Positions 58,277 through 62,924 of a stretch of DNA of 62,924 nucleotides are shown one piece after another; the stretch's first letter is position 1; the number at the start of each line of letters is the position of its first letter. This DNA is from Chlamydiota bacterium (GTDB lineage: Bacteria; Chlamydiota; Chlamydiia; Chlamydiales; Parachlamydiaceae), in contig JABDDC010000007.1 of the NCBI GenBank assembly GCA_013287815.1, positions 1-62,924 on the forward strand, given 5' to 3'. The translations under genes and the position numbers were made by a program. Below the pieces are notes generated by a model, which saw only the letters and a program-made list of their open reading frames with translations, was not told the origin of the DNA and ran no database searches.

Positions 58277-58408
58277 AACGCAAAGGCGCAAAGATCGCAA
58301 AGGAATCATGTAGGACAACAATATATTCAATAGTACTTTAGAAAAAAAGGATATTTTATTGACCTGCGAGACACCTTTGCGTTCTTTGCGCCTTTGCGCC
58401 TTTGCGTT
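58277..58408. repeat. CGCAAAGG-type repeat, inverted arms (family D)
   Basis: The left tract 58277-58303 is made of AACGCAAAGGCGCAAAG-like words and the right tract 58374-58408 of the complementary TTTGCGCCTTTGCG words, about 70 nt apart. They could form a long hairpin. It lies in the gap between floA and the 158-aa gene. Similar CAAAGG words occur at 33581-33606. Confidence 0.7.
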
Positions 58409-58482
58409 GAAACTTTAGCGTCACTTATCCAAAGATCGTCTTTGTATCTTTGCTTGAAAATTTAGCGTGATTTAGGAGGGTA

Positions 58483-58959
58483 ATGGACTGGGTAGGATTT
58501 GTTATAAGCGCGCTGGCTTTGCTTTTCTTGTTCTTCAGGAATGCTATGAAGAAAAATGAGCCAGTTATTAAAGGTGAGGTCAAAGAAGAAGAACCTGAAG
58601 AAATCCCTTTGCACGAATTTTTAAAGGAAGTCGAGCGAAGGGAACGAGTTCAGGAAGAGAAAGTCGCACCACCGAAGCCTCTTGTTCCACAAATGCTAAA
58701 GAGAAAAAGAGATTCCTTAGAACTAAGACATCTCGTCTCTCCATTGAAAAATGAACATATCAAGAGCAAAACAGAAAATCGTCATCTTGTCAGTCCTCTA
58801 GGGACCCGTAAGGTTAAGACAGAGATTGAGCCCGGCTCTGGTTCAGTCGAGGGAAGAGTAGCGGAGAAATCACTTGCAAAAGTGATATTAGATGAGCTTA
58901 AGCATCCAAAAAATATGCTTATCTATTACGAGATATTTGGTAAGCCCAAGGGTTTATAG
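58483..58959 (+). CDS. Membrane-anchored hypothetical protein, 158 aa
   Basis: Residues 4-20 form a transmembrane helix (VGFVISALALLFLFF). The rest is highly charged and probably disordered: EVKEEEPEEIPLHEF, two RHLVSPL words (residues about 86 and 105, LRHLVSPLKN and NRHLVSPLGT) and a C-terminal helix (SLAKVILDELKHPKNMLIYYE). The repeated RHLVSPL words may be short binding motifs; nothing is known to me about them. AGGAGGG precedes the ATG. The C-terminal part (LDELKHPKNMLIYYEIFGKP) is the region most likely to be folded. It is followed by yggS with a 2-nt gap. Confidence 0.62.
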   Translation: MDWVGFVISALALLFLFFRNAMKKNEPVIKGEVKEEEPEEIPLHEFLKEVERRERVQEEKVAPPKPLVPQMLKRKRDSLELRHLVSPLKNEHIKSKTENRHLVSPLGTRKVKTEIEPGSGSVEGRVAEKSLAKVILDELKHPKNMLIYYEIFGKPKGL

Positions 58960-58961
58960 TA

Positions 58962-59660
58962 ATGATGAGTTTTGCTGAAAATTATCAGACTGTGCAACGA
59001 AAGATGGACGAAGCGTCCAAAGCCTCTGGAAGAAATCTCAGTGATATTCAACTCATTGTCGTCACTAAAAATCAGACTGTCGAAGCAGTAAAAGAAGCCT
59101 ATAATGCCGGTTGCAGTGTGTTTGGAGAAAGTAAAATTCAGGAAGCAGAAGATAAAATTCCTCTATTTCCAGATTGCCAATGGCACCTCATCGGATCACT
59201 GCAAAAAAATAAGGTCGGCAAAGCATTATCTCTATTCAATGTCATCCATTCGGTCGATTCAGTTCCCTTGGCCCAGAAAATTTCCAAACTAAGCGTCAAA
59301 CCTGTTTCCATCCTTTTAGAAGTTAACATCAGCGGTGAAGCTTCCAAACACGGTATGAGCCCAGACCAATGGGAAAGAGAGCTGGATGCCATTCATCTGC
59401 CCAATCTAAAAGTCATTGGTCTGACGACGATGGCACCATTCACCCAGAATGAAAAGATTATCAGACCTTGCTTTAAACAACTTCATGATCTCTTGTACAA
59501 ATGGAAAGGGAAAATGGTAGATCCCTCTGCCTTCAAAGAGCTCTCCATGGGTATGTCCAACGACTACTCCATTGCCATTCAGGAGGGAGCCACAATGATC
59601 CGCCTTGGCACAGCTTTATTTAATGGTTTTGACAAAAATAGAAAAATGTATTACAATTAG
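58962..59660 (+). CDS. yggS: PLP-homeostasis protein YggS/PLPBP
   Basis: A 232-aa YggS-family protein that binds pyridoxal phosphate and regulates B6 and amino-acid balance. The PLP lysine is Lys36 in LIVVTKNQ, the family's V-S/T-K block. Other blocks are FGESKIQEAEDKI, WHLIGSLQKNKVG and GMSNDYSIAIQEGATMIRLGTALFNG at the C-terminus. Its 3' end carries the promoter and operator of the toxin-antitoxin genes. Confidence 0.94.
   Translation: MMSFAENYQTVQRKMDEASKASGRNLSDIQLIVVTKNQTVEAVKEAYNAGCSVFGESKIQEAEDKIPLFPDCQWHLIGSLQKNKVGKALSLFNVIHSVDSVPLAQKISKLSVKPVSILLEVNISGEASKHGMSPDQWERELDAIHLPNLKVIGLTTMAPFTQNEKIIRPCFKQLHDLLYKWKGKMVDPSAFKELSMGMSNDYSIAIQEGATMIRLGTALFNGFDKNRKMYYN
59629..59657 (+). promoter_or_regulatory. 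vapBC promoter inside the end of yggS
   Basis: TTGACA at 59629-59634, a 17-nt spacer, TACAAT at 59652-59657. The -35 and -10 both lie in the last codons of yggS. Confidence 0.7.
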
Positions 59661-59666
59661 TAATAC
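59648..59666 (+). promoter_or_regulatory. Palindromic operator of the toxin-antitoxin genes
   Basis: Perfect 7-bp inverted repeat GTATTAC-N5-GTAATAC overlapping the -10 box and the yggS stop codon. A ribbon-helix-helix antitoxin dimer binding such a site would repress its own operon; this is family knowledge applied here. Confidence 0.72.
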
Positions 59667-59683
59667 AGGAAAAGGAGGACTAA

Positions 59684-59953
59684 ATGACAGAAAAAACCAT
59701 TAGCAGTAGGGTAAAGGAAGATACGCTAATAGAGCTTCAATTTCTTAAAAAGGAGCTTGGCGTGAATCAGACAGCAGTTATTCAATCTGCTATTCACCTT
59801 CTTTATCAATCAACAAAATCCAAAAAACCTAAAATGACCAGATATAAGATGTTTGAGCAAGCAGGTTTTATTGGAGCTATTGAAGCAAAAAGCAATCTGT
59901 CCGAAACATACAAACAAGAAATAGATGAGTATCTTAAAAAAAAGTATAAATAA
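59684..59953 (+). CDS. Ribbon-helix-helix antitoxin (VapB-like)
   Basis: An 89-aa protein with an N-terminal ribbon-helix-helix DNA-binding domain (EKTISSRVKEDTLIELQFLK, then GVNQTAVIQSAIHLLYQ). The C-terminal segment (YKMFEQAGFIGAIEAKSNL to YLKKKYK) should wrap the toxin; a phrase like FEQAGFIGAI is common in antitoxins of PIN-domain toxins. AAAGGAGG is ideally placed. The PIN-domain gene overlaps its end by 29 nt. Confidence 0.88.
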   Translation: MTEKTISSRVKEDTLIELQFLKKELGVNQTAVIQSAIHLLYQSTKSKKPKMTRYKMFEQAGFIGAIEAKSNLSETYKQEIDEYLKKKYK

Positions 59954-60374
59954 TCAATTGCTTATTGATACAGGGATCTTTGTTGCTTTAGCTTCCTATA
60001 GGGATGCTCATCATGAAAAAGCAAAACAGATGCTTAAGTCTACAGAGAGGATGGAATGGATAACAACATGGCCTGTGATTGTAGAGACATGCTATATGCT
60101 CGGAAAAGTTTCGCCTTTAGAATCTGAGAAATTTCTCGATATGTACTTTTACGGTGCGTTCTCAGTTTTTGAACTAAGTAAAGATCAAGTACCGCGCATT
60201 CAAGAACTCATGCGTAAATATATTGACTTACCCATGGATTTGGCTGATGCTTCTTTGGTTATCTTGGCAGAGCATATCGGACATGGTAAGATCTTATCGA
60301 CTGATAAGCGTGATTTTAATGCCTATAGATGGAAAAACCATCACCCATTTGAAAACCTATTCCTTAACAGTTAA
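59925..60374 (+). CDS. PIN-domain toxin (VapC-like)
   Basis: A 149-aa PIN-domain ribonuclease. The acidic metal-binding residues are Asp15 (LLIDTGIF), Glu54 (VIVETCYM), Asp108 (MDLADASLV) and Asp127 (LSTDKRDF). VapC toxins cut specific tRNAs or rRNA; the target here is unknown. I used the ATG at 59925, giving a 29-nt overlap with the antitoxin; a later start at the ATT/TTG just before LLIDTG is possible, as the PIN fold begins there. Confidence 0.88.
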   Translation: MSILKKSINNQLLIDTGIFVALASYRDAHHEKAKQMLKSTERMEWITTWPVIVETCYMLGKVSPLESEKFLDMYFYGAFSVFELSKDQVPRIQELMRKYIDLPMDLADASLVILAEHIGHGKILSTDKRDFNAYRWKNHHPFENLFLNS

Positions 60375-60544
60375 TTTTTGGCTCATCGTTAGTGGGTAAA
60401 TGAAAGAGGCTGTGATTGGTTTTTTTGTCCTCTAAGTCCCATTGTCCCTTTCTGTGGAGCTGCAATCCATTTAAAAAATTACAAATATATTTCTATATAT
60501 GCTAATGTCAAATTAAAGATACTTTAACTAACAAAGGAATATAT

Positions 60545-61069
60545 ATGAAAAAATTTTTGATGTTGGCAGCTTGCCTGTTTGCGAGTGCAGTTGTGGCCGA
60601 AGAGATCGGTGATGTAGAATTCAATCTGCCTCGTAGTCAAGAATGGAAAGTGGCCAACGAATTGGAAGGGAAAACGGGAGAGACTAAATCAAAGTCTCTG
60701 GTTTACATTCCCAAGGATGCTACCATCGAAACGACGAAAGAATCGTTTGGTGCAGTAGAAGTCGACCTACCCAGCGGACAGGTTGACCAAGAATCCATTG
60801 AGAATATGTATAAGCTCCAATTTCCCAGTCTGAAAGTCAGTGTCAAAATACTTGATAAAGCTCCCGATTCAGTTCTTTATGAATGGTCATTAAATGATGA
60901 AAAAGCGGAAGGTATTCATGGTTGGACACGGCTGTTCACTGGAGATAAGCAGACAGTCCTGCTGACATACCAGACAGAAGATATCAACAAAGTAAAGGAC
61001 AAGGAGTCCGTTTGGACGAAGGTCCTCAAAGATGCCAAAATCAAGGCTAAAGGCGAAGTTAAGAGCTAA
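60545..61069 (+). CDS. Secreted hypothetical protein, 174 aa
   Basis: An N-terminal signal peptide (MKKFLMLAACLFASAVVA, cleavage after VVA) leads to a mature protein of about 156 residues with alternating strands (EVDLPSGQVDQESIENMYKL, VLYEWSLNDEKAEG, QTVLLTYQTED). No family is recognised by me. There is no lipobox. Export to the periplasm is likely. AAAGGAATAT precedes the ATG. A family C repeat fills the gap to the convergent 49-aa gene. Confidence 0.72.
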   Translation: MKKFLMLAACLFASAVVAEEIGDVEFNLPRSQEWKVANELEGKTGETKSKSLVYIPKDATIETTKESFGAVEVDLPSGQVDQESIENMYKLQFPSLKVSVKILDKAPDSVLYEWSLNDEKAEGIHGWTRLFTGDKQTVLLTYQTEDINKVKDKESVWTKVLKDAKIKAKGEVKS

Positions 61070-61121
61070 AGGATGGGTACGTAAGAGTGACCGGAATAGC
61101 CACGGTAGTGGCGCAAAATGA

Positions 61122-61305
61122 CAGCTCCTCGCGAAGAAGCCAAAAGGCTCCAAGCGTGGGGTATGGGTGCATTTATATATCACAGCCCCGGTAGGGGCAT
61201 AAGAGAGAGATGTGGAAGCTACTTACATCGCTGCAGCGGCTGTAATATATAAACGCGCCCATACCCCACGCCTGGAGCCTACAGCTCCTTCGCGCGGGGC
61301 TGAAA
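61122..61305. repeat. Inverted-repeat element, family C
   Basis: Left arm (GGCTCCAAGCGTGGGGTATG and on to TTTATATAT) and right arm (ATATATAAACG to CCCCACGCCTGGAGCC) are inverted partners separated by about 50 nt. Outside them, AGCTCCT words recur. It lies between convergent genes and has no coding capacity. It is unlike families A, B and D. Confidence 0.7.
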
Positions 61306-61345
61306 TCTTAAACCGCTTCCGCGGTTACTTCAAGATTACATTTTT

Positions 61346-61495
61346 TTAGAACTCTGCATCTGAATGTTCTTGCATGATGTCTGCATGATGCTCTAATTTA
61401 GATCGTTGTTTTTCGTGTTTTTTGGCCCTTTTTTCTTTCAAGGTCATTGTGGGTTTCTTGCGATCGTTTTTCCGCTGCCTAGATTCCTTAGCCAT
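61346..61495 (-). CDS. Small basic protein, 49 aa
   Basis: ATG 61495 to TAA 61346; GGAGG lies 6 nt before the ATG. The product begins MAKESRQRKNDRKKPTMTLK and is about 40% Lys, Arg or His, ending in a short acidic helix (HHADIMQEHSDAEF). It looks like the short MTLKEKRAKK-type proteins scattered in bacterial genomes; a nucleic-acid or ribosome link is only inference. The ORF is below the usual annotation length. Its leader contains two hairpins (61507-61523 next to the RBS, 61530-61548). Confidence 0.65.
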   Translation of the reverse strand: MAKESRQRKNDRKKPTMTLKEKRAKKHEKQRSKLEHHADIMQEHSDAEF

Positions 61496-61506
61496 ACAAA
61501 CCTCCT

Positions 61507-61548
61507 GCAGGGTATAAACCTGCCATTTTCTTGTGTGAATTACACAAG
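61507..61548 (-). promoter_or_regulatory. Two hairpins in the leader of the 49-aa gene
   Basis: GCAGG-N7-CCTGC (61507-61523) directly precedes the GGAGG, and CTTGTGT-N5-ACACAAG (61530-61548) lies further upstream. They could tune translation. The region further upstream (61549-61662) is AT-rich with many TTAAC words and no gene. Confidence 0.4.
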
Positions 61549-61662
61549 TTAATAAGTTATATTAACTAATAATCTATCTATTAACAAGTTTAACAATTAA
61601 CAATTAATTTGTCAAATTTTGTTAATTAACTAAATTAACAAATTAACTTCACTTTTCATCCT

Positions 61663-62520
61663 TTATCTAAAGCGCTTTACCCTAGTATGACAATAGGGCT
61701 CCTTGCCATTTTTATCGTAATAGTGCTGGTGGTAGTCCTCAGCAGGGTAGAATTGGGTTGCGGGGCTTAGTTGTGTGGCGAGTTTGGAGCCCGCTTTTTG
61801 GAGCTGTTTAATGAGGTCTGTGGCGATCTCTTTTTGCTTGTTGGAGAGATAAAAAATCGCTGATCGGTATTGCTGCCCAATATCAGGGCCTTGCCGGTTG
61901 ACTTGGTAGGGATCGTGGATCTCGAAAAAAAGTGTAGCGAGCTTCTTAAAGCTGGTGACTTTTGGATCAAAAACTACTTCAACAGCTTCTGCATGGCCGG
62001 TATTTCCTTCGCACACTTCTTTGTACGTTGGATTGACCAAATGGCCGCCTGTATAGCCTGAGGTGACCCGGATGATGCCTGGTTCTTTGCTCAGCAGGTG
62101 TTCTACCCCCCAGAAGCATCCGCCGGCAAAGATAGCCCGCTCATACCCTTCTTTGGTATATTGCGGAACGAATGCCAGCGAAAGAGAGTTGACGCAATGG
62201 CGCGTATCTTTATCGGTAAAGCCTTCTCCCTGGAACACATGTCCCAGGTGGGCTCCGCATTGCTTGCAGAGAATTTCGACACGGCGGCCATCGGCATCGG
62301 TATTCCTATCAACAGTGCCGGGAAGTTCATCATCGAAGCTCGGCCATCCGCATCCTGATGAAAACTTACTTTCAGAAATATAGAGAGGAGAGTCACACCT
62401 TTTACAAATGAATACACCGGGATGATCGAAATGGTTAAACGAACCGGACTCCGGCATCTCTGTCCCTTTATGGACGATAACTCTTTCTTCATCTTTATTT
62501 AATTCATGATATCTTTTCAT
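61663..62520 (-). CDS. msrAB: MsrB-MsrA fusion methionine sulfoxide reductase
   Basis: A 285-aa fusion with MsrB first (residues 1 to about 120) and MsrA second (about 125-285). MsrB has the catalytic Cys109 in RHCVNSLSL and four zinc cysteines (Cys39, Cys42, Cys85, Cys88). MsrA has its catalytic Cys135 in [11 protein letters not shown] and a downstream histidine-rich [10 protein letters not shown]. It reduces both epimers of oxidised methionine in proteins. No signal peptide, so cytosolic. GGAG precedes the ATG, and a 43-codon membrane ORF overlaps the start by ATGA. Confidence 0.96.
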   Translation of the reverse strand: MKRYHELNKDEERVIVHKGTEMPESGSFNHFDHPGVFICKRCDSPLYISESKFSSGCGWPSFDDELPGTVDRNTDADGRRVEILCKQCGAHLGHVFQGEGFTDKDTRHCVNSLSLAFVPQYTKEGYERAIFAGGCFWGVEHLLSKEPGIIRVTSGYTGGHLVNPTYKEVCEGNTGHAEAVEVVFDPKVTSFKKLATLFFEIHDPYQVNRQGPDIGQQYRSAIFYLSNKQKEIATDLIKQLQKAGSKLATQLSPATQFYPAEDYHQHYYDKNGKEPYCHTRVKRFR

Positions 62521-62648
62521 GGCTTGCTCCGTTTTTTTTTAAAAGAAGAGATTGAAGATCTTTCGTTCTCCCAGAACTCTGTCAGCTCTAGGAAGGCAAA
62601 GAATATGAAGAAGAAAAAGACCATTACAAACACCTTTGCCAAGATCAT
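62517..62648 (-). CDS. Possible 43-aa membrane protein coupled to msrAB
   Basis: The frame reads [20 protein letters not shown] followed by a charged tail ending KKKRSKP and stops with TGA overlapping the msrAB ATG. One transmembrane helix and a positive C-terminus are expected. Overlap favours translational coupling, but the RBS is weak and the hydrophobic codons (runs of TTT/TTC) can arise by chance in AT-rich DNA. Not recognised as a family. Confidence 0.4.
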   Translation of the reverse strand: MILAKVFVMVFFFFIFFAFLELTEFWENERSSISSFKKKRSKP

Positions 62649-62924
62649 TTAAAACTTCAATATACAATATTTTGCTTGTAAAAAATACCATTTTTTTCAA
62701 ACTTTATTTTTTAACAAGAGGTTCATATGGATTTGCATTACGATGAAGGAAAAATTTTTAGCAATTTAATTTTTCACATGATTTGGTCAACAAATCGAAG
62801 AGATTTTTACTCTCCTGGATTTCAATGGCGTTGAATATGAGCGCGAGGAAGTGCTCGAATAAAGAACTGCTGTTTTTCAGGTTGATTTAATTCTTGACAA
62901 AAGTTAATCTTTTTAAAATATTTA
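62649..62924. other. AT-rich terminal region of the window
   Basis: No confident gene. A 35-codon plus-strand frame at 62727-62834 starts at an ATG with AAGAGG upstream (product begins MDLHYDEGKIFSNLIFHMIW) and could be a remnant or short peptide. The rest is AT-rich. Confidence 0.3.

Noticed and set aside
62727-62834. 35-codon frame near the window end as a gene
   Set aside because: Short, no family, in AT-rich DNA; the window ends before context can help.

Overview
This window most likely comes from an environmental (amoeba-associated, Parachlamydiales-type) member of the Chlamydiae. The evidence is gene content and order: pepF-groES-groEL with an HrcA/CIRCE-type operator in front of groES, rpiA next to a DUF151 bifunctional-nuclease gene, a short HU/IHF-type protein, hemL, glgB, and an mlaEFD-yqgE set. 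There are also large helical proteins that I do not recognise and assume are lineage-restricted. I cannot name the genus from sequence alone. Base composition is moderately AT-rich and genes are dense, but several intergenic gaps are filled with palindromic repeats.

Layout. (1) 1-5523: one end of an integrated mobile element abutting the 3' end of tRNA-Asn(GUU). All genes read on the minus strand: tyrosine integrase, a 245-aa unknown, an AlpA/excisionase-like regulator, a 115-aa protein, a DUF3987 (YfjI-like) protein, a 232-aa unknown and an HGGxSTG protein. It resembles a phage satellite or small integrative element; its other end lies outside the window. (2) 5715-15621: chromosomal genes (LRR protein, groESL, pepF, HPr, DUF151, rpiA, BON lipoprotein, tyrS, HU/IHF). 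(3) 15761-31867: a lineage-specific block with a 492-aa conserved hypothetical, a coiled-coil protein behind a strong promoter, and two giant paralogous helical proteins (2162 and 2018 aa). The giants carry a recurring internal motif and are the best candidates here for something undescribed. A 52-aa DUF1328 membrane protein sits between them. (4) 31860-39913: a secreted methyltransferase-glycosyltransferase fusion, a GxxExxY gene that appears fused to the tail of a lost methylthiotransferase gene, a protein of unknown function, glgB and ligA. (5) 40025-44129: lipoprotein Cu/Zn superoxide dismutase, miaB, rplM-rpsI, yqgE. (6) 44129-53425: an envelope lipid-traffic cluster (MlaD-MlaF-MlaE, a small membrane protein, TamB, TamA). 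(7) 53506-58233: hemL, a small membrane protein and an NfeD-NfeD-FloA membrane-microdomain operon. (8) 58483-62924: an unknown membrane-anchored protein, yggS, a vapBC-type toxin-antitoxin pair, a secreted protein, a 49-aa basic protein, a possible 43-aa membrane protein and an MsrB-MsrA fusion.

At least four families of inverted-repeat elements without coding capacity occur in the gaps, three of them (40686-40871, 43315-43549, 61122-61305) between convergent genes. Two show nesting, one copy inside another, which is direct evidence of past movement.

Functional themes are protein quality control and stress (GroESL, PepF, MsrBA, SodC), envelope construction and lipid transport (Mla, Tam, NfeD/FloA, BON lipoprotein), tRNA and translation (tyrS, miaB, rplM, rpsI), glycogen synthesis (glgB) and host-interaction candidates (LRR protein, the giant proteins). 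Promoter, operator and start-site calls were made by eye and are inference unless stated.
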